A stretch of 64,000 bases of DNA from Amphritea balenae. Its GTDB lineage: Bacteria > Pseudomonadota > Gammaproteobacteria > Pseudomonadales > Balneatricaceae. Position 1 is the stretch's first letter. Every line of letters starts with the position of its first letter. Below, piece after piece: positions 41,885-51,036 of this stretch. The DNA lies in NCBI RefSeq assembly GCF_003858655.1, contig NZ_RQXV01000012.1, positions 62,001 to 126,000 of the forward strand. The letters run 5' to 3'. The position numbers and the translations under genes are program-made. The notes under the pieces were generated by a model. It made no database searches and was not told the DNA's origin. It saw nothing but the letters and a program-made list of their open reading frames with translations.

Positions 41885-42094
41885 ATGTCTGCATATGTCT
41901 TAGACAAGCTGGAAAATCAAATCTCGCAACTGGTTAGCCATTGCCAGAAATTAGAGCAGGAAAACCAGGCTCTGCGCCAACAACTGAGTAGCATGCGCGA
42001 AGAACGTAGCCAGCTACTGCAGATGAATACGCATACCGGCCAGAAAGTCGATGCGATGATCAGCCGCCTGAAAAACCTGGAGCAACAGGCATGA
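41885..42094 (+). CDS. Small coiled-coil protein, ZapB-like (TIGR02449 type)
   Basis: A 69-residue protein that is almost entirely heptad repeat (LDKLENQISQLVSHCQKLEQ and on), so a parallel coiled coil is predicted. Proteins of this kind upstream of zapA in Pseudomonas-type genomes are described as ZapB-like (TIGR02449). It probably acts with ZapA at the FtsZ ring, but that is inferred from context. Its stop overlaps the zapA start by four bases (ATGA). Confidence 0.82.
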   Translation: MSAYVLDKLENQISQLVSHCQKLEQENQALRQQLSSMREERSQLLQMNTHTGQKVDAMISRLKNLEQQA

Positions 42095-42402
42095 ACAACA
42101 CTCCAAGAAATATTTCAGTGACCTTGCTTGGCAAAGAATATGTGGTTGCCTGTCCATCTGATGCAGAGCCGGATCTGATTAAATCAGCAGCTTACCTGGA
42201 TAAGAAAATGCAGGAGATCCGAGCTGGCGGAAGAATAATTGGCGCCGAAAAGGTCGCCGTCATGGCGGCCCTCAATATTGCCTACGAACTGCATAGCAGC
42301 AATAAATCAGAGCAGCAAGCAGTCACTCAACGACTGGAATTGATGGGGCAGTTAATAGAGCAAGCTCTGCCAGACAAGGATTCAATTCAGGTTACCAAGT
42401 AA
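42091..42402 (+). CDS. zapA: Cell division protein ZapA
   Basis: Cross-links FtsZ filaments at mid-cell. The 103-residue product starts MNNTPRNISVTLLGKEYVVA, has the N-terminal beta domain (residues 1-50), then EKVAVMAALNIAYEL and a C-terminal coiled coil for tetramerisation. The length fits the family (about 105). It is the second gene after the ZapB-like coiled coil and directly upstream of 6S RNA, the same layout as in E. coli (zapA-ssrS-fau). Confidence 0.94.
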   Translation: MNNTPRNISVTLLGKEYVVACPSDAEPDLIKSAAYLDKKMQEIRAGGRIIGAEKVAVMAALNIAYELHSSNKSEQQAVTQRLELMGQLIEQALPDKDSIQVTK

Positions 42403-42510
42403 GACTATAGAGTGAATTCTTTTCATCAGAACTTAAATCAGCATTATTTTCATAAACTTACGGCAATAACACCGGCCGATCTTTAGCACAATAAAGTTTT
42501 AATTCAAGAG

Positions 42511-42538
42511 CTGACTTTCCCTTTTACAGCAGTATAAT
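42511..42538 (+). promoter_or_regulatory. Predicted promoter of 6S RNA
   Basis: CTGACT (42511-42516), a 16-base spacer and a perfect TATAAT (42533-42538). Start of transcription falls at about 42545, the expected 5' end of 6S RNA. Confidence 0.75.
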
Positions 42539-42545
42539 AGCGTCA

Positions 42546-42723
42546 GCTCCCTGGGGCTATTGGTTGTCTGGTTACGTCCCTTGAGCCGATAATCACACCT
42601 TAGGAAGTCTTTCGTATAGATGATGCGCATGTCCGCCAGTCGGAAAGCCTAATTCTATACAGAGGCTACCACCTTGAACCTTCGGGTTCAGGGCCAGAAC
42701 CAGCGCCGCAGCCTTGGGGAGTC
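42546..42723 (+). ncRNA. ssrS: 6S RNA
   Basis: Abundant RNA of about 178 bases that mimics an open promoter and holds sigma-70 RNA polymerase in stationary phase. Conserved parts are seen: the closing stem GCTCCCTGGGGC pairing with GCCTTGGGGAGTC, the GTCCCTTGAGCCGATAA strand, TCGGAAAGCC on the other side of the central bubble, and CACCTTGAACC with GGGTTCAGGG. It lies between zapA and fau as in many gammaproteobacteria. Three T5 runs (TTTTTCTC units, 42727-42749) follow and may be the terminator. Ends are accurate to a few bases. Confidence 0.93.
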
Positions 42724-42760
42724 ATTCTTTTTCTCTTTTTCTCTTTTTCCGTTCCGGACT

Positions 42761-43366
42761 ATGAATAAAAAACCTGATTTTAAGCAAAAGCTACGTCGCG
42801 AAATGCGTAATGCCAGACGTCGTCTTACTGTGCCCCAGCAAAAACAAAATGCACTGGGGCTGCTACAGACTATCCGTCGCTTAACGCAGTTCCGTCGTAG
42901 TAAAAATATTGCACTCTATCTGGCTAATGATGGTGAGATCAGTCCGGAACAGGTCATTCACTATTGTCGCCAGCTGGGAAAACAGTGCTATCTACCGGTC
43001 CTGCACCCGATTAAACACAACCGGCTCTGGTTTGTTGAATACAACAGCGACACCCAACTGAGAAAAAACATATACAAAATTGATGAGCCACCGCTGATCA
43101 AAGCGCCTCGCCGTCCAGCATGGGCGTTAGACCTGGTACTGCTACCTCTGGTCGCCTTTGATGAGGAGGGCGGACGCCTGGGTATGGGCGGCGGTTATTA
43201 CGACCGCACATTCTCCTTTAAACAGGGTTGGAGAAAAGGACGCGGTACCCAGCTAATTGGATTAGCTCATGATTTGCAGAAGGTTGAGCAGTTAAAAACT
43301 GAAAGCTGGGATATCCCGCTTGAAGGTGTGGCGACAGAAAGCCACTTCTATCCTGCACGCCGTTAA
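42761..43366 (+). CDS. fau: 5-formyltetrahydrofolate cyclo-ligase
   Basis: Converts 5-formyl-THF to methenyl-THF with ATP, rescuing a dead-end folate. The preferred start is ATG 42761, giving 201 residues; the frame runs further back into 6S RNA, which is not used. Family blocks: KQKLRREMRNARRRL at the N-terminus, LVLLPLVAFDEEGGRLGMGG and GYYDR in the ATP/folate site, GLAHDLQ. The ribosome-binding site is weak (CCGGA). It follows 6S RNA and may be co-transcribed with it, as ygfA/fau is in E. coli. Confidence 0.92.
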   Translation: MNKKPDFKQKLRREMRNARRRLTVPQQKQNALGLLQTIRRLTQFRRSKNIALYLANDGEISPEQVIHYCRQLGKQCYLPVLHPIKHNRLWFVEYNSDTQLRKNIYKIDEPPLIKAPRRPAWALDLVLLPLVAFDEEGGRLGMGGGYYDRTFSFKQGWRKGRGTQLIGLAHDLQKVEQLKTESWDIPLEGVATESHFYPARR

Positions 43367-43483
43367 CCTGCAAAGACTAAAAACAGGCTCCCTGCTCGTA
43401 AATAGTTTTTTTACTCAGAAGCTAACACTGTATGACAAGGCTGAAGCTTCTATTCCAATGGTAAAGGTTCTTACCCTGAAAAA

Positions 43484-43540
43484 GAGGCTATAACGCAGAA
43501 GTCGGGGCCTTACACTAAAGCTGAGGCTTTAATGCAGAAG
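43484..43540. repeat. Imperfect 18-base direct repeat downstream of fau
   Basis: GAGGCTATAACGCAGAAG (43484-43501) and GAGGCTTTAATGCAGAAG (43523-43540) differ at two positions and are 39 bases apart. Related words occur at 43440-43450. The rest of the 205-base stretch 43367-43571 contains no gene that I can support. Confidence 0.55.
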
Positions 43541-43571
43541 AACGATGGGTAAACAGGATTGCTAACAGCGG

Positions 43572-43697
43572 TTAGCCCGTAAATACCTGCCCCACCAAAG
43601 ATACAAACTCAATATTGCTGTTACTTACACCGGTAGCAACTGTTCCTAGTACAAAAACAGCTATCAGTACTACAACTAAATCCGGACCTTTTTTCAT
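43572..43697 (-). CDS. Predicted 41-residue membrane microprotein
   Basis: An open frame of 42 codons (ATG 43695-43697, TAA 43572-43574), below the size usually annotated. It reads MKKGPDLVVVLIAVFVLGTV, then a short polar segment with NSNIEF and ends LVGQVFTG. Residues 7-24 are a convincing membrane helix after a positively charged N-terminus. GAGAG lies a few bases before the ATG. I do not recognise the family. It lies 180 bases beyond the AEC transporter gene on the same strand, in a spacer without other genes. Composition looks like protein rather than chance. Confidence 0.55.
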   Translation of the reverse strand: MKKGPDLVVVLIAVFVLGTVATGVSNSNIEFVSLVGQVFTG

Positions 43698-43877
43698 TTT
43701 CTCTCTACTCAAGGAATTGGTTGGCTTAAAGCCCAAAAAAACGCGCACAAGTTTTCCATATTGAGAAAAAAAGGCAAGCTTTTTCTAGAACTTATACGCA
43801 CTTTATCGACACTTTTACTAAAACCTTAATAAAAGACCGTGAATTTCGGCAAAAAGTTCCATTCATTTCGAAGAAAT

Positions 43878-44798
43878 TCAGATAAATTCCAGAAAAAAGA
43901 CTAAAACAAACGGCATCGTTAACATTGAGAGCAGAGTTTGAGCAGTAATAATGGCGGCCATCATGGGTGCATCGCCACCCAGCTGTCTGGCCAATACATA
44001 AGCGGTCGACGCTGTGGGCAAGGCGCTAAACAACAATAACACCTGGGCCACTAGCCGGGATTCTATAAAAAGCAGACAAACAAGCAACATAATTAATGGA
44101 AACAGCACCAGTTTAACCAGGCTGCTATAGAGCACGGCACCGCCAGCACTACGCAACGCCGACAGACTTAACCCGGCACCAACGGCCAGCAAGCCCAAAG
44201 GTAACGCCATACCACTTAAAAGTCCGGCAACCGACTGGAGCATGAAAGGCAAACCAACCCCGGAATAGTTGAGAAAAATACCGATAACACAGGCCAGAAT
44301 CAGTGGGTTTTTTATTACCGCCAACAACGCACTACTGAAACCCGCATCACGCCGGGTATAAAGACTGAATATCAGCACACATAACAGATTCAGCGAAGGC
44401 ACCATTAAAGCAATAATAACCGCAGCGACCGCCAGCCCCGCATCCCCAAACATCGCCGCACTCGCTGCCAGCCCGACATAGGTATTAAACCGCATCCCGC
44501 CCTGATAAACCGAAGTAAAGCTATGATTCGCAATAGGCTTTAACTTCTGCACCAGAATCAGCAACAATGTCCCGGTTAATAATAAAACACCTATCGCAAC
44601 CGCAACCTTTTGTAAGGGAACAGCACTCACATCAGCCAGGCTCAGCTTGTAGATCAGCAATGTAGGAAACAACAGAAAATAGATCAGCTTTTCAGCGGGT
44701 TCCCAGAAGCCATCGCCGGGAAATCCAAGCCTTCGAATACCGTGACCTACACAAAGTAGTGCAAAAACAGGCCATAAGGCCGTGAGTATCTCGCTCAT
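43878..44798 (-). CDS. AEC (auxin efflux carrier) family transporter
   Basis: A 306-residue inner-membrane permease with about ten hydrophobic segments and the AEC pattern: an N-terminal half with FLLFPTLLIYKL, a polar centre, and a C-terminal half with LPTASTAYVLARQLGGD, the conserved block of this family. Members export or take up malate, malonate or other organic acids, but the substrate cannot be told from sequence. It is divergent from the ACT protein, with two dyads between them, so shared control is possible. Confidence 0.88.
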   Translation of the reverse strand: MSEILTALWPVFALLCVGHGIRRLGFPGDGFWEPAEKLIYFLLFPTLLIYKLSLADVSAVPLQKVAVAIGVLLLTGTLLLILVQKLKPIANHSFTSVYQGGMRFNTYVGLAASAAMFGDAGLAVAAVIIALMVPSLNLLCVLIFSLYTRRDAGFSSALLAVIKNPLILACVIGIFLNYSGVGLPFMLQSVAGLLSGMALPLGLLAVGAGLSLSALRSAGGAVLYSSLVKLVLFPLIMLLVCLLFIESRLVAQVLLLFSALPTASTAYVLARQLGGDAPMMAAIITAQTLLSMLTMPFVLVFFLEFI

Positions 44799-44846
44799 CT
44801 GTGTTTATAATCCTAGGTAAGCCTGTTCTGCACAGGCGTGCTATAA

Positions 44847-44876
44847 GCCGGGATCAACGGGGACAGTGATCCCGGC
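44847..44876. promoter_or_regulatory. Ten-base perfect dyad between the AEC gene and the ACT gene
   Basis: GCCGGGATCA (44847-44856) and TGATCCCGGC (44867-44876) form a perfect inverted repeat with a ten-base spacer, 30 bases before the ACT gene. A smaller dyad, GCCTGT/ACAGGC (44821-44837), lies beside it. A TACAAT box follows at about 44882. The dyad could be an operator or a leader hairpin. Confidence 0.45.
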
Positions 44877-44905
44877 CCAGATACAATATACAGGAGCAGA
44901 CAATA

Positions 44906-45418
44906 ATGACATCTCTCGTACTTACAGTGATCGCTCCAGACCAGCCCGGTCTGGTAGAACAGCTGTCCCAAACTATTGCAGCACACCAGGGTAACTGGCT
45001 AGAAAGTAGCATGTCCCGTCTGGCGGGAAAGTTTGCCGGCATTCTTATTGTCGCCGTTCCAGATGCTCAGACAGAAGCCCTGCTCAGCGCCTTAGAGGCC
45101 CTGGATTCACAAGGATTAAAAATTATTGCGGAGAAGAGTCAGGAAGCTAAGCCTGAAACCAACTGCAATAGCATCTCTCTGGAGCTGATAGGCCACGACA
45201 AGCAAGGTATCGTGCGGGAAATTTCTCAGGCACTCAACGGTTACAATATCAACGTTGAACGCCTGTCCACTGAGCTGGTCAGCGGCTCAATGTCCGCAGA
45301 GCAACTATTCAAAGCCGAAGCAGACCTGCTGGTACCTGCCGGAGTGGACCTGGATGACCTGCAACAGTCGCTGGAAGATATCGCCGGCGACCTGATGGTC
45401 GATATCACCCTGAACTAA
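44906..45418 (+). CDS. Two-ACT-domain regulator, GcvR-like
   Basis: A 170-residue protein with two ACT domains: SLVLTVIAPDQPGLVEQLSQ (about 3-75) and SLELIGHDKQGIVREISQAL (about 90-165). The layout matches the glycine cleavage regulator GcvR, which in E. coli restrains GcvA. No gcvA is nearby, and the gcvT-gcvH genes lie 8 kb away in this window, so the target is uncertain. A GGAG ribosome-binding site is present. A strong terminator shared with the chemoreceptor gene follows. Confidence 0.78.
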   Translation: MTSLVLTVIAPDQPGLVEQLSQTIAAHQGNWLESSMSRLAGKFAGILIVAVPDAQTEALLSALEALDSQGLKIIAEKSQEAKPETNCNSISLELIGHDKQGIVREISQALNGYNINVERLSTELVSGSMSAEQLFKAEADLLVPAGVDLDDLQQSLEDIAGDLMVDITLN

Positions 45419-45430
45419 ATGCACTGATTC

Positions 45431-45459
45431 AAAAAACCCGCACTATGCGGGTTTTTTTT
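45431..45459. terminator. Bidirectional terminator between the ACT gene and the chemoreceptor
   Basis: AAAAAACCCGCA/TGCGGGTTTTTT (45431-45442, 45446-45457) with a CTA loop and T-runs on both strands, between convergent genes. Confidence 0.92.
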
Positions 45460-45500
45460 GTTTTATCCGTTACTGGTTGAGAACGTTAATTCATAGAGAG

Positions 45501-47480
45501 CTAACTCATTGAGAAGCGCCCCAGTAATGTCTGTTGCTGCTGCACCACATCTAATAGCTCGTGGCTACTTTCTGCCGCACTATCAGCCCCCTGTGAAGTC
45601 TCTGCCGCCGCCGAATTAATAGAGACCAGTGTCTGACTAACCTCCGCCACCGCCTGCGTTTGCTCATTCGCCGCATTTTCGATGAAGGCATTCAGGTCTC
45701 TGATATGCGAAACCGCATCATTCATAGCCTGCAGAACTTCCTGCGAACGGTTTGCCTGATCAACACAGTTCTGGGTTTGCTGATAGCTCTGATCCATCAC
45801 CGATGAAACTCGCTGTATAGCATCCTGCATACTCCCGACCATGGTTTGAATATCCTGTACAGACTCCCGGGTTCTGCCCGCCAGCGCACGTACCTCATCG
45901 GCTACAACAGCAAAGCCCCGGCCCTGTTCACCGGCCCGGGCAGCCTCTATCGCTGCATTGAGTGCCAACAGGTTGGTCTTATCTGCGATTCCCTGAATGC
46001 TGGTCAGAATAGTGACGATCTGCTCACCAAAGGCCGACAGCTCATTACTCACACCCATCGCATTATCTATACCTTTGGCTTGCGTCTCGATACTGGCAAT
46101 AGTATCCAGCATCTGCTGACTTACATTTTGACTCAGCGACTCAAACTCATGCACCGCGTTCAATGTGGTTTTACTGTGACCCGCCACTTCGGCAACACTA
46201 TGCTCCATCTCGACAGCCGCTGAAGATGTTTGCTCCAGTTGCATACTTTGCATACTCATGGATTGGGTCGTTTGTTGACTGATTGCTGCATTTTTATGCG
46301 CCACATCCGACAAACGCTCTGAGCCTTGCGCTACCTGCTGAAGAATCTCATTTAAGCCTTTTACAACGGTATTCAGATAACGACTCAGATCACCAAATTC
46401 ATCCTGACGTTTTACTTCAAATGAAACCCCCAGATCACCCTGACGCATAGCACTTAGTCCCTGATGAATATGGGCCAGAGGAATACGGATAGTTTGTACC
46501 AGAACAACAGCAATAATCAGCGCGAAAACAACCGAACCTACCAACAATCCTAAAATCCAGATATGGCTAAAACTGACCTGTTCCTCAGCCTCACTACGAG
46601 CCGTTATCGCCAATTGATTATTCGCAGCAATAAAACCATTCATCGCTTCTCTTGCCTGGATGATCAACTGGTCTGTTTTCGCTAACTCATCTGCCAGCTT
46701 CGCATTAGCCCCAGCCTGTTTAGTATAAAAAGCCACTAAACCATCGCCATATAGATGATTAAGGATGGAATCAACTGTTCGCTTTAACACCTGGGGATTT
46801 GGCACCACCTTGGCAAGTTCCTGATAGGCCCGCAGTAATTCGCCCTCATTATCAGCCAACACGGTATTTAGCTCGTCTAAGCCTCTGGTACGCTGATAAT
46901 TTACCAGCTGAAAGCGATGCATACTAAACATCAGACTCAGCTCTTTCGCCCGTTCTATCACCAAAGGACCGGGCTGAGTTTCGGATAAACGCTGCATCCA
47001 GGCATTCATAGAATCGCCAAAGCCCTGAAACTCAATTTCTGCCTGCTGCGTTCGAAAGCCTAATATCAAAGACTGTTTGCGATCTGCCAATACTTTTTCA
47101 GTCACACCAAAAAACTGTTGACTCAGCGCCTGAACGTTATTCAATTGTTCCGTCAAAACCGGGTTACCTGCAACCTTTTCAGCAACCTGAGTCTGAGCTT
47201 CATTAAACTGAGCAATACGTTTTTTTACCGCCTGACGTTTACGATTCAGGTCTTTGACTTTGTTCTGGGATAACGCAGCAAAAAGCTCAGAATTCACCTC
47301 TTCCAGATAGATCATCTGCTGGAAACTACCGGACAGCGATGGGATTACATTATCAGACACTTTAAAAAAGTGATCCGATATGGTCCGGCTGGCAATCAGG
47401 CCACCAGCGCCTACAACAACGATAAACAGTACCATCAGGGCGAAACCGGCAGTCAGTTTATAGGTGATATTAATTCTCAT
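45501..47480 (-). CDS. Methyl-accepting chemotaxis protein
   Basis: A 659-residue transmembrane chemoreceptor. Order: membrane helix 1 (about 9-30), a largely helical periplasmic sensor (31-305), membrane helix 2 (308-331), HAMP (about 332-385), then the cytoplasmic coiled coil with the tip [19 protein letters not shown] and [15 protein letters not shown]. There is no C-terminal CheR-binding pentapeptide (the end is LLGRFSMS). The ligand cannot be told; the sensor is a helical-bundle type. No chemotaxis genes lie nearby, so it is an orphan receptor. Confidence 0.92.
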   Translation of the reverse strand: MRINITYKLTAGFALMVLFIVVVGAGGLIASRTISDHFFKVSDNVIPSLSGSFQQMIYLEEVNSELFAALSQNKVKDLNRKRQAVKKRIAQFNEAQTQVAEKVAGNPVLTEQLNNVQALSQQFFGVTEKVLADRKQSLILGFRTQQAEIEFQGFGDSMNAWMQRLSETQPGPLVIERAKELSLMFSMHRFQLVNYQRTRGLDELNTVLADNEGELLRAYQELAKVVPNPQVLKRTVDSILNHLYGDGLVAFYTKQAGANAKLADELAKTDQLIIQAREAMNGFIAANNQLAITARSEAEEQVSFSHIWILGLLVGSVVFALIIAVVLVQTIRIPLAHIHQGLSAMRQGDLGVSFEVKRQDEFGDLSRYLNTVVKGLNEILQQVAQGSERLSDVAHKNAAISQQTTQSMSMQSMQLEQTSSAAVEMEHSVAEVAGHSKTTLNAVHEFESLSQNVSQQMLDTIASIETQAKGIDNAMGVSNELSAFGEQIVTILTSIQGIADKTNLLALNAAIEAARAGEQGRGFAVVADEVRALAGRTRESVQDIQTMVGSMQDAIQRVSSVMDQSYQQTQNCVDQANRSQEVLQAMNDAVSHIRDLNAFIENAANEQTQAVAEVSQTLVSINSAAAETSQGADSAAESSHELLDVVQQQQTLLGRFSMS

Positions 47481-47676
47481 CCATCAATCCGGTTATACAC
47501 TAACCGACCTCCATTATTAGGCGAGCAACCCAAACTTATTTGTAGCGCTTATTAATTTTTTTATTACAACCTATGACTCCTAAATGTAACCCTTTAGTAG
47601 AACATTTGTTTAACCTAATAAACCATGTTGAGTAGTCATCTGAATTAAGTGGCAGATACGCGCAAATTGCGGACAA

Positions 47677-47712
47677 TAAAAAACCCGTTGCGGCCAGACC
47701 GCAACGGGCTTT
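47677..47712 (-). terminator. Terminator after argH
   Basis: CCCGTTGCGG (47684-47693) pairs with CCGCAACGGG (47699-47708) around a five-base loop; on the minus strand T6 follows, with AAAA on the other side. It lies 15 bases after the argH stop. Confidence 0.92.
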
Positions 47713-47726
47713 TGAATAAAGAAAGT

Positions 47727-49121
47727 TTAACGCTGAGCCAACATCTTCTCAGCACGATCACAGGCTGCAAGCACCTGCTTCGGAGCTGTACCGCCAATAT
47801 GGTCACGGGCACTGACCGAACCATCCAGAGTCAGGACATCGAAAACATCAGCGGTAATCTGATCAGAGAACTGCTGTAGTTCTTCAAGCGTCATCTCGCC
47901 CAGATCTTTATTTTGCTCGATCCCGTAGGCAACGGCTTTACCTACTATCTCGTGCGCATCACGGAATGGGATACCTTTACGTACCACATAATCAGCCAGA
48001 TCTGTCGCAGTAGAGAAGCCGCGCAACGCCGCTTCACGCATGCTGTCACGCTTAGCTTCAATGGCCGGCACCATATCAGCAAAAGCTCGCAGACAACCTT
48101 TTACTGTATCAATCGCATCAAACAGCGGCTCTTTATCTTCCTGATTGTCTTTATTATAAGCCAGGGGCTGGGACTTCATGAGCGTCAGCAAAGACATCAA
48201 ATGGCCATAAACACGACCGCTCTTACCCCGTACCAGCTCAGGCACATCCGGATTCTTTTTCTGCGGCATGATAGAAGAACCAGTGCAGAAACGATCCGGG
48301 AGGTTAATAAAGTTAAACTGCGCAGATGCCCACATTACCAACTCTTCCGAGTAGCGGGTCATATGCATCATCAGAATACTTGAGGCGGCACAAAATTCGA
48401 TCGCAAAGTCACGATCTGACACAGAGTCCAGCGAGTTTTCAGTGGGCGCAGTAAAGCCCAGTAGCTCAGTGGTCATGTGACGATCAATAGGATAAGTGGT
48501 GCCAGCCAGTGCTGCGGCACCTAATGGCAGAATATTGACCCGCTTGCGGCAATCGGCAAAACGCTCGTAATCACGACTTAGCATTTCAAACCAGGCCATC
48601 AGATGATGACCAAAAGTGACCGGCTGAGCTGTCTGAAGGTGGGTGAAGCCCGGCATCACAGTATCAGATTCCTGACGAGCCAGACCGATAATACCTTGCT
48701 GCAGACGAGTAATCTCAGCCAGCACACGATCGATCTCATCGCGAACATACAAACGAATATCGGTCGCTACCTGATCATTACGGGAACGCCCCGTATGCAG
48801 TTTCTTACCGGTTACACCGATCTTCTTAGTCAGTGCCGCTTCGATGTTCATATGTACATCTTCGAGCTCGATAGACCACTCGAAGTTGCCATTTTCAATA
48901 TCAGACTGAATTTCAGCCAGCCCGGTCAGAATATCGCTGCACTCAGCTTCGGTCAGAACACCCACTTTGGTAAGCATCTTGGCATGAGCGACAGAGCCTT
49001 CGATATCCTGCTTATACATACGCTGATCAAACTCTACCGAGGCGGTAAAGCGGGCAACAAAAGCATCCGTTGGTTCATTAAAACGGCCACCCCATTGCTG
49101 GTTTGTTTTTTCGTCAGTCAT
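47727..49121 (-). CDS. argH: Argininosuccinate lyase
   Basis: Last enzyme of arginine synthesis: splits argininosuccinate to arginine and fumarate. The 464-residue product has the fumarase/ASL superfamily signature [12 protein letters not shown] and the conserved [13 protein letters not shown] and [12 protein letters not shown] blocks with catalytic His. Length is normal (about 460). It is monocistronic, divergent from hemC. Its leader carries a predicted hairpin right at the start of transcription (see 49147-49194). Confidence 0.97.
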   Translation of the reverse strand: MTDEKTNQQWGGRFNEPTDAFVARFTASVEFDQRMYKQDIEGSVAHAKMLTKVGVLTEAECSDILTGLAEIQSDIENGNFEWSIELEDVHMNIEAALTKKIGVTGKKLHTGRSRNDQVATDIRLYVRDEIDRVLAEITRLQQGIIGLARQESDTVMPGFTHLQTAQPVTFGHHLMAWFEMLSRDYERFADCRKRVNILPLGAAALAGTTYPIDRHMTTELLGFTAPTENSLDSVSDRDFAIEFCAASSILMMHMTRYSEELVMWASAQFNFINLPDRFCTGSSIMPQKKNPDVPELVRGKSGRVYGHLMSLLTLMKSQPLAYNKDNQEDKEPLFDAIDTVKGCLRAFADMVPAIEAKRDSMREAALRGFSTATDLADYVVRKGIPFRDAHEIVGKAVAYGIEQNKDLGEMTLEELQQFSDQITADVFDVLTLDGSVSARDHIGGTAPKQVLAACDRAEKMLAQR

Positions 49122-49146
49122 ATTAAAACCTCAAATCTGTGCATTC

Positions 49147-49194
49147 CGCCTGCCAGGGACAGGAACTTGTCCTGAATCAATGGCGGGCATTATA
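49147..49194 (-). promoter_or_regulatory. argH promoter -10 box with a structured leader
   Basis: A perfect TATAAT lies at 49189-49194 on the minus strand; no good -35 box is seen. Directly downstream the transcript would fold: outer CCGCC/GGCGG (about 49147-49186) around an inner stem GGACA/TGTCC (49157-49172). The hairpin ends about 20 bases before the argH start. Confidence 0.45.
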
Positions 49195-49307
49195 CAGCAA
49201 GCTGGACGCATACCACATGCCTGATCAGCTGTTCCCTGCCCACTTATCTGATAAAATCACTGAATATTTTGCATCGCAGACCGGGCCATTGCCCTCCAGG
49301 ACCTTGT

Positions 49308-50255
49308 ATGACTGATAAAGTAATTCGTATTGCCACCCGTCAAAGCCCTCTCGCCCTGTGGCAGGCTGAGTATGTAAAAGCTGAATTAGAAAAATTCCAC
49401 CCGGGAATTCAGGTCGAACTATTAGGTTTTACCACCAAGGGTGATGTGCTGCTCGACTCACCGCTATCCAAAATCGGCGGCAAGGGTCTGTTCGTTAAAG
49501 AGCTGGAAGTCGCCATGCTTGCTAACGAAGCGGATATCGCAGTGCACTCGATGAAAGATGTTCCTATGGAGTTCCCAGAAGGCCTGGGACTTGCGGTTAT
49601 CTGTCCCAGAGAAAAGCCAACCGATGCTTTTGTGTCTAATAAATACACCACACTGGACGAGCTACCTCAGGGCGCCGTAGTAGGCACCTCTTCTCTGCGT
49701 CGCGAAGCGCAAATTCGTGCTAACCGCCCTGATCTGCAAATCAAAACCTTACGTGGCAATGTGAATACCCGGTTACGAAAACTGGATGAAGGCCAGTACG
49801 ATGCCATCATTCTGGCAACAGCGGGTCTGTTACGACTAGAAATGGCTGACCGAATAGCCAGCGAAATATCAGCTGAAGAAAGCCTGCCAGCTGGCGGCCA
49901 GGGTGCTGTCGGTATCGAGTGCCGGACCGATGATGAAGTAACCAAAGCGCTTCTAAAACCTTTACATGATCAGGAAACCGCCTACCGGGTCACGGCAGAA
50001 CGCGCGATGAATCGTCGTCTAGAAGGGGGCTGTCAGGTACCTATCGCTTGTTTTGCCACACTGAATGCAGCCGGTGATGAGCTTTTCCTACGGGGCTTAG
50101 TCGCCAGTACTGACGGTACTAAAATTTTACGTGATGAACTGCGCAATACACCTGACAATGCCGAACAGATGGGCATTGAGTTGGCTGAACGCCTTCTGGA
50201 TGCAGGCGCTGCAGAAATACTGGCTGAAGTGTACAAACAAAGTAATGATGGCTGA
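49308..50255 (+). CDS. hemC: Hydroxymethylbilane synthase (porphobilinogen deaminase)
   Basis: Joins four porphobilinogen molecules into hydroxymethylbilane. The ATG at 49308 has AGGA six bases upstream and gives 315 residues ([20 protein letters not shown]); an earlier in-frame start is ignored. Blocks: [31 protein letters not shown], and the dipyrromethane-cofactor cysteine in [11 protein letters not shown]. It starts the hemC-hemD-hemX-hemY operon and overlaps hemD by eight bases. Confidence 0.97.
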   Translation: MTDKVIRIATRQSPLALWQAEYVKAELEKFHPGIQVELLGFTTKGDVLLDSPLSKIGGKGLFVKELEVAMLANEADIAVHSMKDVPMEFPEGLGLAVICPREKPTDAFVSNKYTTLDELPQGAVVGTSSLRREAQIRANRPDLQIKTLRGNVNTRLRKLDEGQYDAIILATAGLLRLEMADRIASEISAEESLPAGGQGAVGIECRTDDEVTKALLKPLHDQETAYRVTAERAMNRRLEGGCQVPIACFATLNAAGDELFLRGLVASTDGTKILRDELRNTPDNAEQMGIELAERLLDAGAAEILAEVYKQSNDG

Positions 50256-51036
50256 ACTGCATCCCAGAATACTGGTAACCCGACCTGTGGCTCAGGCTGC
50301 AGGTCAGTCTGAACTACTCAGACAACAGGGAGCAAATCCTGTTGAATTACCGTTATTGGAGATCATTCCAACGGCAGAAGATGATAGCGGCTACCCCCTG
50401 TTAAAAAGTCGGGTAATGGATCTCGACCTGTACCATAAAATCATCTTCATCAGTGCTAACGCCGTGATTCAGGGCATGGAACTGATCGACCAGTTCTGGC
50501 CACAATTACCGATCGGTATTGAATGGCTGGCGATAGGCCAGCAAACAGCGAACAAATTAGCCGATTATGGCATCGCCGCACAGCAGCCTGAGCAAGGTTA
50601 TGACTCGGAATCATTGTTACAGCTAGAGCAGCTGCAACATGTTGAAAACCAACGCATTCTGATCATGCGCGGTCAGGGTGGCAGGACCACGCTGGCAGAG
50701 CAACTAGAGCAGCGTGGCGCCAAAGTTGAATATGCAGATCTCTATCAACGACGCGCACCTGACTATACCTCTGAGCAGATCAGCAGTACTATCGGTACTG
50801 ATATGCCTGCCGGAATATTGCTGACCAGCGGTGAAGCATTATCTAATTTCACCGACCTTATCGGTCAGTATTCGCTACAACAATTACTCTGCTGTTTGAT
50901 TGTTGTACCCAGCGAAAGGATAGCCCGAATTGCAAAAGATTTAGGCTATACTCGGGTGATAATCGCCAAAGGACCGGACAACCGGTCTATGGCCGAAACA
51001 GTTTTATCGAACATCGATACGGATGACAGACCATGA
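50248..51036 (+). CDS. hemD: Uroporphyrinogen-III synthase
   Basis: Closes hydroxymethylbilane with inversion of ring D to give uroporphyrinogen III. The start is ATG 50248 (or 50245, directly before it), inside the end of hemC, giving 262 residues; the longer frame running back through hemC is not used. The family is divergent; recognisable parts are [27 protein letters not shown], and [12 protein letters not shown]. Length is typical (about 250). It overlaps hemC (8 bases) and hemX (4 bases), so translation is coupled. Confidence 0.93.
   Translation: MAELHPRILVTRPVAQAAGQSELLRQQGANPVELPLLEIIPTAEDDSGYPLLKSRVMDLDLYHKIIFISANAVIQGMELIDQFWPQLPIGIEWLAIGQQTANKLADYGIAAQQPEQGYDSESLLQLEQLQHVENQRILIMRGQGGRTTLAEQLEQRGAKVEYADLYQRRAPDYTSEQISSTIGTDMPAGILLTSGEALSNFTDLIGQYSLQQLLCCLIVVPSERIARIAKDLGYTRVIIAKGPDNRSMAETVLSNIDTDDRP

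Noticed and set aside
42674-42760. Upstream extension of fau into 6S RNA
   Set aside because: The extra residues are encoded by the 3' end of 6S RNA and its T-runs; the conserved protein starts at 42761.
50131-50247. Upstream extension of hemD inside hemC
   Set aside because: The extra residues are out-of-frame hemC sequence; family similarity begins at [13 protein letters not shown].
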